Positions 12,788 to 23,229 of a stretch of DNA of 64,000 nt are shown piece by piece (the stretch's first letter is position 1; every line of letters starts with the position of its first letter). The DNA is taken from positions 21,753,430 to 21,817,429 of the forward strand of contig CM057129.1 in assembly GCA_029964075.1 (NCBI GenBank). The letters run 5' to 3'. This DNA comes from Patiria pectinifera. Lineage: Eukaryota > Echinodermata > Asteroidea > Valvatida > Asterinidae. Under the pieces are notes generated by a model. The model searched no databases, had not been told where the DNA came from, and worked only from the letters and a program-made list of their open reading frames with translations. Made by a program: the position numbers and the translations under genes.

Positions 12788-15700
12788 TAAAAGTATCTGT
12801 TTCGTTGACTTCTATTTTTTTTAATTTGAACCACACTTCATATTCATATTAATAAGTTAATTTTCTCCCAAAAAGTCCTTTTATATATTTCTGCCTAGTA
12901 CCTACTCCCAGAATTGCTACGGATTGGGCAGTTGAATACTCTCCTTATGGATCAAACATTCCACTTAGGATTCTCGCTATAGATCGACCCATTAGCGGGA
13001 CCAATAAGCAGGTGCCTTTAACATCCATATAAAAAGCATTTGAATTCGCAGCCTCTGCCCCTCCCCCCCCCCAAAAAAAAGCAAAAACAAAACTTGCAAA
13101 CGCGGCCAATCAAATCCAAACAGACCTGTTTGTCGTGGACAAGGCTTACCTTTTATGATTCGATCTGTCTAAGTACCTTTGTATGTCATTTTTTTTAAAG
13201 GTTCCAAGATCAAACTTTCATCGGAAAGGGTAACAAAATATCAAACCACAACGACCCCCGCCCCTCCCACCTTTACAGTAAGGCAAGGTATGTCGTCGAT
13301 GTGTGTCTGTACGTTAAGTCGTAAGTATCGGTTACGTATAAAATAAAGTCAGAGTTGAGAAATCCGTCCGTTTGTTGAACGTCAGTCTGAACAACATTAA
13401 CAACCCGTTAGAAAACCTGTTTCGTTGATGATTCCTAATAGATTTCCCGATGTTCTTTATTTGATAACTCTGAACCTGTGTCTATGTCACTAGCCCAAAA
13501 TATCGCGTATAAATATCGCGTATGTTCTGCTTCTGAAAATTGGTCCCAAGTTACACAAGTGAAAAATTCACCTCAAGCTACATATCTCGGTAAATTGCTG
13601 GCATGCAGTTTCGCACCTGGTTTTTGCCTGGAGGCAGCCATCTATTTTTAAAGCTGTCATCGAGATTATTACATACAGGAAAAGGTTAATGTCCCGATAT
13701 TACGCCAGATGCAACCGATATTGATCACGAGAATGCAGATGTCTGTGTCATGTCCAAAGGAAGCGGGCAAGAACCTTTTTTCCCCTCAAGTCCCGTACCT
13801 CAAGACAGAACATGTCACAAAGTAGGTCAGCCATGACAGGTAATGGTGAGCTGTAACGACAGAAAATGGATGTTCGTCTCTGAGACATTTTCATCTTTGG
13901 TCAATATTGATCAAGCAATGCCTCAAGGTAATATCAAAATCAAATTCTCTCATTCCCCCGCGTAATGGCAAGTCACTGTCACGCTACCTGGCCTGTCTCA
14001 TTACCTATGATCAAAACAATCGATCCACTAGACCTGGTCAGGAAAAAAAGTACACATATAACAAACGAGGTTGATTTAGTCATTAACCAAGATTTGCTCC
14101 TTTTTAGACTTGTGTATATAGGCCTAAAAACAAATGAAGACCTACTCTTTCTAAATCACCGCAAGTTTTCATTAGTGGTGACCAGACATTAATCATAATT
14201 ATGTAAGCACTGAAAGCAATATAACCATCAAGTTTAAGACATGTAATTTCGTCCTATAGTCTCTATTTTGCCGCAGACAATATTTGTTAACATTCTAGAT
14301 ATAAAAACGGTTGTATGAGACAGCGGAGAAGCGTACTCTTCAACATGACAGGGTTCTATTTTACACCTCTAACTTATTTTGTTAGTAGGAATTCGATTAG
14401 TATTTAAAATCGAGGCACAAAATTATGGGGGAAATAATTTACTTAACATAAAACTGATCACTTTTAAGGCAATGTGTAATATGCTTAAATACAAAATTCA
14501 AATAATACTTCATAATTTGTCAATTTTTGGGATTTCCTTTTTTTATACTTTTACCCAGACTCTAATTTCCATATGTACTTTTGGCGGGTTTTTATTGAAT
14601 ACAATAGTTAGCTTGTCGTGGAAACCTCTCACTTTAACTTTAAAACACAGAAAACCGCTGGAATTTAAACAGTGATACAAAAACATTAATATCCAGGATT
14701 CATTAACAACACCGAGGAGTGTCATTGATTTCAGCAAGGATGTTTTCGCACTCGGCTTTTGTGCCTTTGAAAGAGCTCTCTTTAAACAGTGAATAATAAT
14801 CTTTTTTTTTTTTTCTTTTTTTTTCTTTTTTTTAAATACATAATTTTACAAGAATACCCTTTAGTACCGATAACCTAGTTATACCAAATGTACCAAAGAA
14901 TTAGTTAAGCACTCGCAAAGCACATTTGATATCAAGACAAGCATTGTCCAACCTACATGATCCTTGAATTTAGCCGGGATTAACAGATATTTACAAATGG
15001 CTTACCAAAAACAATCTCGTTTTAATAAAATGAGAAGAAAAAGAAAACAAACGGACTTCGTGAATTTCTATTACGAATTGCCTCTGCCGAAGAAACTAGT
15101 TGATTGTGTTTACTATCACTTTAAATGCAAAACCATTATATTTACTCTTATTTCTTTGAGAGGCACCGCAGAGAGCACAATTCCCGATACATACATTACA
15201 ATTGAGAATACAGTGTTGGAGCGCCGAAGAAAAAATACATCTGCAGTGAATATTAAAAAATAAAAAAGGAAATATATTCGGGAAAGAGGCACAATAAGAA
15301 CGTTCGAGTCATGTTGTCGGTGAAAAGGAAGTAGGTCAGCAAATCAGAAAATTCGATAATACATTCACTTTAGTGGACGGTCATGTGCTAGACTAATGGG
15401 TGAGGTATTGATATATACATATATATATATATTTCTTTTTAAGTTGAACCCTACTTCTAAGGAACAGAAGAGTAAAAACACTCAGCCTAAAAACAACCTG
15501 TTTCCGTGAAACAATTTGATGCTTAAACCATTTCAGCATAGGTGTACAGTAGAAAGAGCCTCGTAGTATCGCATTGTACATAATTTCCCGTATTTTGACT
15601 TAAAACAAATCACACACATTGCGCAAATACACATACTTTGCTTTGTGTACGTAACGATAAGCGAAGCATATTCATACTGCTTATGAGGACAAACACGAAA

Positions 15701-16115
15701 AACAAGAACGTACTGTCAAGGAGTTTTGAAGACGCGGCAAATTCAAATCTTTTAAGCGCACACGTGGCGCTGTCTTTGCCGGTATGGTGCCGCTACACGT
15801 CCTGTGCAGGCTGTCTTGTTTTGAAAGTTGACTGGGACTCGACCAGGAATCTGAAAACAGTAAGGCCGACAAAAGGAAGCCATTAGCCCGTGTCATATCG
15901 CTGAAGGGTCAAGTCAGAAGTACGTCTGGTCCTGTGTTGAACCGGTCGATATATTCCAATCAATTTCTGACGACGGTGGGCGTCACAGACATCAAGTATC
16001 TTCGTCAGTTTGAGAAAAGAAGCCCCTTTGGAGGCACCAAGGTAAGAGCTTAGTGTTCTATAAGCACTGAGACATATCGGTGACTCTTAATGGAATTCCA
16101 AATTTAAAATGTGCA
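12788..16115. other. Downstream flank of the receptor gene; no gene recognised
   Basis: It contains a C-run/A-run near 13060-13080, a poly-T tract interrupted by C at 14801-14833 and a TA tract near 15411-15431. The part next to 16116 may belong to the receptor's 3' UTR if a distal poly(A) site is used. No coding sequence recognised. Confidence 0.5.
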
Positions 16116-16121
16116 TTTATT
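16116..16121 (-). terminator. Polyadenylation signal candidate (AATAAA)
   Basis: AATAAA on the minus strand about 80 bases after the TGA stop of the receptor. It is the first canonical hexamer downstream, so it is a reasonable 3' end signal, although such hexamers are common by chance in AT-rich DNA. Confidence 0.4.
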
Positions 16122-16199
16122 TCCTATTTCGACGATGTCCTACACTGATACTTTGAATGGCGTAAGAGCTCAAGGGGAAAACTCCCCCATTGTTACAAG

Positions 16200-16810
16200 T
16201 CACACTTTAGTGTCACAAGTGTTCACGGAGGAATATTCATTGACGTACTTGCCAATCTTCTTGTAGGTGTTGGAGGGGCCCATGCTTTTCGTGTCAGTGG
16301 TTTCGTTGCGGGTTGAGCAGGACAGTACACGCTTGAAGTGTTTCTTAAAACTGGCAGTGGTGAAGGCGTATATAAAGGGGTTGGTCAGACTGTTGGCGTA
16401 GGACAGGCAAAATGCAAAGAGACGCAGGACTGTCACGGCCATTTCGGTCGTCAAACTCAGGTCGAAGTTCTTCCGGAACTTATCCCAAAGTAGGATGCAG
16501 TGGATGGGCGCCCAGCAGACGGCAAATAGCAGCACCACGATGAAGACCATGCGAGTGATCTTGCGCTTCTGGCGGATGGACCGCTCGTGCGCCTGGGCGC
16601 TCTCCGTACCGGCTGAGGTTTTCCGCCACACGATGACAAGAATTTTGGCGTAGCACATGAGAATAACGACCAACGGGACCACGTACATGGAGAGAAAGGA
16701 GCCCAAGTAATAGAACCGGGCACCTTCGCCGTCATGTCCCATGTATAGATAGCATTCGCCTTTCTCCAAGCGGTAGAAGATGGCAACTGGACTATGCACG
16801 ATAAAAGAAC
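16200..16810 (-). CDS. Kisspeptin-receptor-like GPCR, last coding exon (TM4-TM7 and C-terminal tail)
   Basis: Third and last coding exon, residues 197-399 and TGA stop. The acceptor is a strong pyrimidine tract ending TTTACACAG at 16811; the first two bases complete Gly197. Seen: rest of TM4 (SFIVHSPVA); loop 2 with C216; TM5 about 229-257 with P242; third intracellular loop of about 24 residues rich in K/R; TM6 about 281-304 with F292-x-x-C295-W296-x-P298; TM7 about 320-346 with N340-P-F-I-Y344; helix 8 (SFKKHFKRV) with possible palmitoylation at C361; and a Ser/Thr-rich tail. All class A activation motifs are intact, so the product looks functional. Peptide receptors of this clade couple to G proteins, often Gq, at the cell surface (family knowledge); the actual ligand and coupling cannot be read from the sequence. 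Length is normal for the family. Confidence 0.92.
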
Positions 16811-16984
16811 CTGTGTAAAAGAGGGGAAAAGACAACAATCAGAGATTTAACTTGGAAATAATGAGCACCATCTCAGTTTAGGAAGCCACATTTTTAAAAT
16901 CCTTACAAAATATACCCAAAGCGATCTCACTCGATCTTTTGAAGTAAATACAAAGATTCCTTCTTTTTTTAAATTAAATTACTC

Positions 16985-18560
16985 TTCATGGGTTCAATGA
17001 ATACAAGTTATAAAGAAGGAGAACTCCCCATATCACAACGCCGCGCTATGATTTCACCTTTGTATATGAAAGGCGATCGGACCAATTAAAAAAATACTGG
17101 CGACCTATTAGTCTTTTAAATATTTATTATAAAATAGCTGCCGAAGCCTTAGCAAATCGTTTATCAAGTGTTATAGGAAACATCTTTAAAGAAGATAAGT
17201 CTGGTTATCTCAAAGAAAGATCTATAGGAAACAATATTAGATTAATTGATGATGTCATTCATTTTAAAAAATAAAGGAAACAAATACGGCAATTCTCTTC
17301 TTAGATTATGCAAATGCTTTTTACACAGTAGAATGGGATTTTCTATTAAAAACGATTATGAAATTCAATTTTGGATTTAGTTTTATGAACTGGATCCGAA
17401 CAATGTATACAAATATTCAAAGTACAATCATTAAGGCTGCATATGTCTCCATTTTTCACGTAAAAACGGGTGTCCTCTCTCTCTGCATTGTCATTCCTAA
17501 TCATTGCAGAAGTTCTTTCAAAAAGAATAAGACTGAACCAAGAAATTAATGCGATTAAATTAACAATATCTGATTCTGCATCAATTACAAATGCCAAAAA
17601 TATTGTGACAAATTCTGGAAGAATTGCGGGACCCAAATTTAACCTCCAAAAAACACAAGGACTAATTATTGGTAATATTGACCTTGACCGAAACTTTTTA
17701 GAAATTATAAATTGGCAGCACAAACCAATTAAAACATCAGACGCTTATTTTGGAAATAATATGAATGAATATTATGAATTGATCTCGGAAGCAAAAGGTG
17801 ATAAATTGTGCGAATTTAATTAACCAATGGAAAAGAAGACATCTGACCTTACCAGGAAGAGTAACAATTGTAAATAACCTGGCAATACCAATATTTACCT
17901 TTCAGGGGTCAGGTTTATGTCCATACTATAAAGTAAGTTAAATACTGTACATTAGGTAAACATTTTAACGAAACTTGAAATAATAGTATAGGGAGGTCAG
18001 ACAAGAAAAGCTTGTACTGGGTCTGCCCCCTTCACAAAGATTACATGTAGTTATACAATTCATGATTAACCATAGGAGATATTGATAATAAATCATAGAT
18101 GTTATTACATTAACTTCTTGACCTAATAAAGTTATTAAAAAAAAAATAAGTTACTTAATAAGGTAAACTTACCATCCCTGACTTTCAATGTGTTTTTAAT
18201 AATTGTATTTGGCAATTAAAGTAATAATTTTGCTCTTAATCACCATTGACATTAACCGCATTGAGAAGTAGGTTTTTTTATAATACATTTTACATGCTCT
18301 AATTGACGTCATTGGGGAACACCTGTTTAGCATCTGTTATTCGAACCCCACAAAAATATGCTTCGAAAATAGATAACGTACTGTTTCCGTTTATCTGGAA
18401 TGGCAAAACAGACTAAAATCAAGAAGAACAATGATTCGCAATTTGAACGAAGGCGGTCTTAACTTAACTGACTTCCAATCTCATAATATAGCATGCACTG
18501 AACTGTAACTGGATATTCAAATTGTTAATCACTACGATCGGGAAATGGAAAATCCTTTGC
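16985..18560 (+). pseudogene. Tx1/L1-like LINE reverse transcriptase, broken and internally deleted
   Basis: Translated pieces on the plus strand follow the order of an L1/Tx1-type reverse transcriptase: GELPISQRRAMISP then YWRPISLLNIYYKIAAEALANRL (about 16995-17155), DKSGYLKERSIGNNIRLIDDVIHF (about 17195-17265), LDYANAFYTVEWDFLLKTIMKFNFG (about 17305-17375), LSALSFLIIAEVLSKRIR (about 17476-17535), KFNLQKTQGLIIGN (about 17634-17675), LTLPGRVTIVNNLAIP (about 17845-17892) and RRTMIRNLNEGGLNLTDF (about 18425-18475). Several frameshifts and stops separate them, and the stretch that should carry the catalytic F/YADD box is missing between 17535 and 17580. About 400 bp of foreign sequence (17930-18330, ending near an AATAAA and A-run at about 18124-18147) interrupts it and may be another retroelement tail. 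It lies antisense inside intron 2. Clearly dead. Confidence 0.8.
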
Positions 18561-19160
18561 GATTTGTATCTGTTGTCCAGACCTTTCAGTCCTCAATATG
18601 AATTTTTAAAAAGCAAAGTGCTGTTCACGTATTACAATAAGCCTTCCACAATTTTGTAAAGAGTTAATATTCTGTTGGCAGAAACTGAACTCAACAAAGA
18701 TTTTAAAAATGGATTTATAGCCAACTGATATGCCTATCAGAGACAAACTAATTAAGAAACATAACTGGTTAGCAGAAATGTAAACATTAAAAAAGGCAAT
18801 ACCAAAAGAACGGTGAATAACCCTAGCAAATAATAAAAACAAAACTCCCTTTGAAAAACAGGTTTACGTTCATGATGCTTTAAGCAGTTTAGAAAATATC
18901 ACAAAAATATACAAGGTTTTAATTGATGAAAAAAGTAGAACCCCATAGTCACAAACGCTGGGAAGGTTGTTGTATACACCCTTTGTTCTCATCTCTTTGA
19001 TATTTAGTTCTTGTTAACCATTAGTGTAAGAAATTATTCTAGATTCGTGGCACCCGTCTCACTCTGTAATTCCCTTGGTATAAGTCTCTTAAAAAATGAA
19101 ACGTGGTGGGCAAGGGGCAAGCCATTAAGCATTCATAAACACCGTCAAGCTTAAAGGATA
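18561..19160. other. Possible trailing LINE sequence, otherwise nothing recognised
   Basis: AT-rich continuation after the last recognisable LINE peptide. It may include more decayed LINE sequence, but I cannot translate any further block with confidence. Confidence 0.4.
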
Positions 19161-19682
19161 TTAAAGGGAATATACAATATTTGCAAACATCAAAAAATAA
19201 AACTACCAAGTTTTTACGAAATACCTTAGTAGGATGTTGGTAAATGACAGCTAAAGCATCCTGTAAAATTATGGCACCTGGTGTGAAGTCATTTTCAAGA
19301 AAATGGTATTTTTGTTTACATTTCCAACGGTGGTCGGCCGATCACCGTTGGAAAACTCTATTTTCACTATTTCAACTACTCCCTTCACTTACTTTTTCTT
19401 CAGCAATTTTTTTGTTGCTATTGGTTACATGTTCACGAACGGGTGCAGGCCAGCTAGACTGGTTTTCCTTATTTTACAATTTCTACAAATCTAAATTTTT
19501 TTCTTTTTAATGGAGTCAAGGAACAGACTACTTGACTACTTTGTTTTTTTTTTTTTTTTTTCATTTCGAACACAAAACTTCAAACATGTCAGTTGTAACA
19601 ATATTTGATCTATTATACTAACCCCTCAAATTGTTCATTTCTGAAAATTACAGCAAAAGCCAATGATGTACATTCCCTTTAA
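19161..19682. mobile_element. TTAAAGGG-ended element, copy 1 (522 bp), with central palindrome
   Basis: Begins TTAAAGGGAATATACA and ends with the inverted counterpart (TTAAAGGGAATGTACA read from the right). A relative lies at 46426-46955, matching along its length (ATTTGCAAAC-TC, AAAATAAAACTACCAA, GCATCCTGTAAAAT, ATGGCACCTGGTGT, TTTTCAAGAAAA, then an ACCAGACTAC-type block and CAGCAAAAGC near the end). It carries a 34-base near-perfect palindrome at 19321-19354 and a T-run at 19543-19561. The TTAA ends recall piggyBac-type targets, but the TIR is not diagnostic. Non-coding. Confidence 0.7.
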
Positions 19683-20529
19683 AATACAACATTTTTGCTT
19701 GAATCCCTGCGAATCCTATTCAAACATATCCTATGGGCATATTCTCTACGTTCTGTACATAATTTGTCTTAACCCCTTTTCAAGTTGTCCTTGCCACTCA
19801 AGCGGCATATTTGAATGTTTAATGCGCACGGCAGACACAAGGCAAACGTACTTTACAACCCAAACGGAAAATGATGGAGTACCAAAAAAAAAGTCCACAG
19901 CAACAAACAATGTACTCAGTTTTGTGTGAAAAGAAACAAAGGGGGCTCTGTAACAATATCCAGAAAGGGTACCTATAAACTATTTCTACATATTTATTTT
20001 ACCACAGAAACCTGCACACTAGAATGTGTTAATTTTGATAGGCCTTAAGGGATCGCAGCTGAGCTCAAAGAAACTTGACGCCACCACGTACTGAAATTAG
20101 GTACCAGGTTATGAGATGATTTCTGCATGCTCTATTGAGCTATTGATATTCCCTCATTACCTTGAGGCAAACTGATGCATGGCAAATGACCTGATGGGTA
20201 CAAGTCAAATTACTATGCATTCCATTTTGAGCTGCCACATACTTCCTTACTTACTCAATCCTAAAACAAAAATGTAACAGGTGGAGGATTTAAGACTTTC
20301 ATCTTCAACATTTTGAAAGGTTACGCCGGGGTTCCCTTGTCACAAATATCACGGTGTAACTAAGACATCCCGTTTCAAATCAACTTGCTAACCAACAAGC
20401 CAGCTAGCTAGCCGGCAAGATGACCTCCCGCGTGCATACGCGCGGCCTTACCTGGAGGGTCACTTGCTGGAGGACGGATACAAAAAAAACAACGCGCGCC
20501 ATATGTGACGAACGCAGTGCTGTTTACGC
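19683..20529. other. No gene recognised
   Basis: No recognisable coding or repeat structure. GCTAGCTAGCC and CGCGCG-type motifs near 20400-20505 give a short CpG-richer patch. Confidence 0.45.
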
Positions 20530-20765
20530 GCACAATGCGCTGTGCATCGGCACCCTGGTCTACATGGGCATTGGGTTTCCAGTCCCTACCTGATTCCGTT
20601 GGTTTTCCCCATACTATTTTTCTGGGGTTTTCCTCCCACCTTTAAAACTGTAATTTCTTCTCATTGTCTTCTCTCTGCAAGTTTCTTCAGGTTTGCGAGC
20701 TACAGTGCCTGGGGCATGCACTTTTGAGGAATCCTTGGTTTAATGACCAGAAATAAATAAATAAT
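20530..20765. repeat. Probable retroelement 3' end with (ATAA)n tail
   Basis: GGTTTTCCCCA...GGGGTTTTCCTCCCACC followed by a run of unique sequence and a terminal AATAAATAAATAA at about 20750-20763 resembles a recurring LINE/SINE 3' end that I associate with marine invertebrate genomes. The recognition is from general impression, not an alignment. Confidence 0.35.
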
Positions 20766-20767
20766 TA

Positions 20768-20900
20768 TGAAACATCTTTAAAGACGATAAGTCCGGTTAC
20801 CTTAAAGGAAGATTCACGGGAAACAATATCAGATCAATTGATGATGTCATTCATTTTACTAAAATAAAGGACAATGTGGCAATTTTTTTCTTATAATTCG
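20768..20900 (+). pseudogene. Second Tx1/L1-like LINE reverse-transcriptase fragment
   Basis: Translates to NIFKDDKSGYLKGRF-TGNNIRSIDDVIHFTK and matches 17188-17320 nearly base for base (AACATCTTTAAAGA-GATAAGTC, AACAATAT-AGAT-AATTGATGATG). It is a short fragment of the same family, directly abutting the (ATAA)n tail on its left. Confidence 0.75.
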
Positions 20901-21149
20901 TTTACCTCAGATTTCAATTATGCACTTGTCATTTTCAAGGCTGGGTTGGGGCAACCTTGAAAATATACAAGCACATATTTCTGCGCAAAAAGAACTGCAT
21001 TTATTAAAGTTAATCGCGAAAAATTAATATTAACAAAATTCATAAAGTACCGTACAAATAATACCATAGTTCGTATGAATAAAAACTGGCATATGCATTT
21101 ACTGCCAAATTGTTTATCATTTACTCGCTTCAGTATACAGATGAATAAA

Positions 21150-21650
21150 AATAAAGCAAACGCTTGTACTGTAAACCATCTGCTCTTCATAATTCGGGCG
21201 ATTCACAACGCAGTGCGCCACCAAAAAATTGCCATGGAGAGTCAACTTTCAAGTTTACGGTCGACAAAGCATGGACAATTTGAATGAGTGTCAGTGGACA
21301 ATTTGAGCTAATTTGTTATAGATTTGGGCATAGCGTTCTGCCGCCTTATCAAAAATTACCATATTGATACATTGAATAAAGAAAATTAAAGGGCAAACAT
21401 ATACTCGAATCATATGCTTATGAAACTATTGACCGGAAAAACGAACAATTTCAAATGTCCCGCGCTGAGAATTTGTCGAACCATCTCCCGCAATGCACTG
21501 GGAAAAAATGAACTCTGTGTGGCAAACTCTTGGTGGCGCACTGCATTGTGAATCGCCCGAATTGAGTAAATGGCCTGAACAATGTAAAGGTTTACAGATT
21601 TATGAGTTTGCAGAAAATCAATTATCGTTGCCGAAATGGAAAGCGGCACG
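21150..21650. repeat. Inverted repeat pair around a 150-bp spacer
   Basis: AATTCGGGCGATTCACAACG...GCGCCACCAA at about 21190-21225 reappears inverted at about 21530-21565, and similarity continues outward on the right (GTAAACC) and inward (CAAATTGTCC / GACAATTTG-type). Arms are roughly 100-120 bases and diverged. Probably two head-to-head copies, or a single old inverted-repeat transposon. Confidence 0.55.
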
Positions 21651-21922
21651 TGTGTGCGCAGCGCGTACATACTCGGTGCGCATTTCTAGCTTCCTGCGCG
21701 TTGAGCTAGGTCACGTGCTGCAGGACAGATACATTAAGCTGTATGACTTTATGTTGATTTTTTGCGCGTCTACGAGAGACCACAAAAATGGCGCACATTT
21801 ATCGCACAGTGAATGGGGGCGTATGCACGCGCTGCCGATCTAGTCTTTTTATTTTATATCTATGAGTTCACTAGGCTTTCAAAGGTAGTTAAAAGCGCCA
21901 TCTACTGTTTGTGCACGGAATT

Positions 21923-23229
21923 CGTCAACCAGCCAACCAGCAAACATGCCAACCTACAAGCCAGCAAACCAGCCAGCAAGCCATCAAGCTAGCCGTCCTT
22001 CCGACCGGCAAACAAGTCAGCAACAAATCGAGCCAACAAACTATCCTACCGAGCGGCAAACAAGCCAGTAACCAATCTAGTCAACCAGCCATCCGGCAAG
22101 CCAGCAAGCCAGCTGTCCTACCGACGGGCTCTCAAGCCAGACATCATTTCAGCCAAACCAGATAACCAGTAAGCCAGCTAGTCAGCCATCACACTGACGG
22201 GCAAACAAGCCAACCACCAATTCAGCCAACCCGCCAACCGGCAAACCTGCCAGCAGGCCTTCAAGCCAGCCATTCACCGACCGGCAAACAAGCTGGCCAC
22301 CAATCCAGCCTCCAACCTGCAAGCCAGCAAACCAGCCAGCAAGCAAGCTAGACATCTATACTGACCGGCAAACAAGCCAGCAACAAATCTAGCCAACAAA
22401 TTATCCTACCGAGCGGCAAAACAAGCCAGTAACCAATCTAGTCAACCAGCCATCCGGCAAGCCAGCAAGCCAGCCGTCCTACCGACGGGCTCTCAAGCCA
22501 GCCATCAATTCAGCCAACCAGATAACCGGTTAGCCAGCTAGCCAGCCATCACACTGACGGGCAAACAAGCCAGCAATCAATGTAGCCTACCAGCCAATCG
22601 GCAAGCCAGCAAGCCATTCGTCATACCTCTCAAGCCAGCCACCAATTCAGCCAACCAGATAACCGCCAAATCAGCCAGCAAGCCGTCAAGCCAGCTATCC
22701 TACCGACAGTACCAGCAAACCTGAGCCAGCAACCACTTTAGCCGACCAGCCAACCGGCAAGCCAGCAAACCAGCCGTTATACGGACGGGCAAACAAGCCA
22801 GCCACCAATTCAGCCTACCAGTTAGCCTGTAAGCCAACAAACCAGCCATCATACCGACCGACAAATACGCCAGCCACCAATCCCGGTGACCAATTTTCTA
22901 GCCAACCGGCAAACCAGGACGCCAGCCATGATACCAACGGGCAAACAAGCCAGTCAGCAATTCAGCCAAGCCGATAGCCAACAAGCCAACCATCATACCG
23001 TCAGCGAAACAGCCGTCATACCGACGGGCAAACAAGCCAGCCACCAATTCAGCCGACCAGTAAGCCGGTAAGCCAACAAGCCAGCCATCATACCGACCGA
23101 CAAATAAACTAGCCACCAATCCCAGTGACCAACTAGCCAACCGGCAAACCAGGACGCCATTCATGATACCGACGGGCAAACAAGCCAGCCACCAATCCAG
23201 CCAGCCAACCTACCGACTGACCAACGACA
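21923..23229. repeat. CCAGC/CAAGC minisatellite with higher-order units
   Basis: About 1.3 kb of imperfect short units built from AAGCCAGC, CAACCAGC and CCGACGGGCAAACAAGCC. Longer periods are superimposed: a unit of about 363 bp starting at 21958 is repeated directly at 22321, and a different unit of about 238 bp starting at 22776 is repeated at 23014. The plus strand is A+C-rich and the minus strand G+T-rich. Several long open frames here simply reflect units lacking stops. Confidence 0.9.

Noticed and set aside
16457..16786. A 109-codon frame overlapping the last receptor exon
   Set aside because: It is an out-of-frame shadow of TM4-TM6 coding sequence on the same strand; the receptor frame has all GPCR motifs.
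22898..23179. Repetitive protein encoded by the minisatellite
   Set aside because: Open frames exist on both strands only because the units lack stops; no start context, splice site or homology supports a gene.
21923..23229. CRISPR-like array
   Set aside because: The repeats are imperfect, short and contiguous with no regular spacer-repeat alternation, and the DNA is animal. It is a minisatellite.
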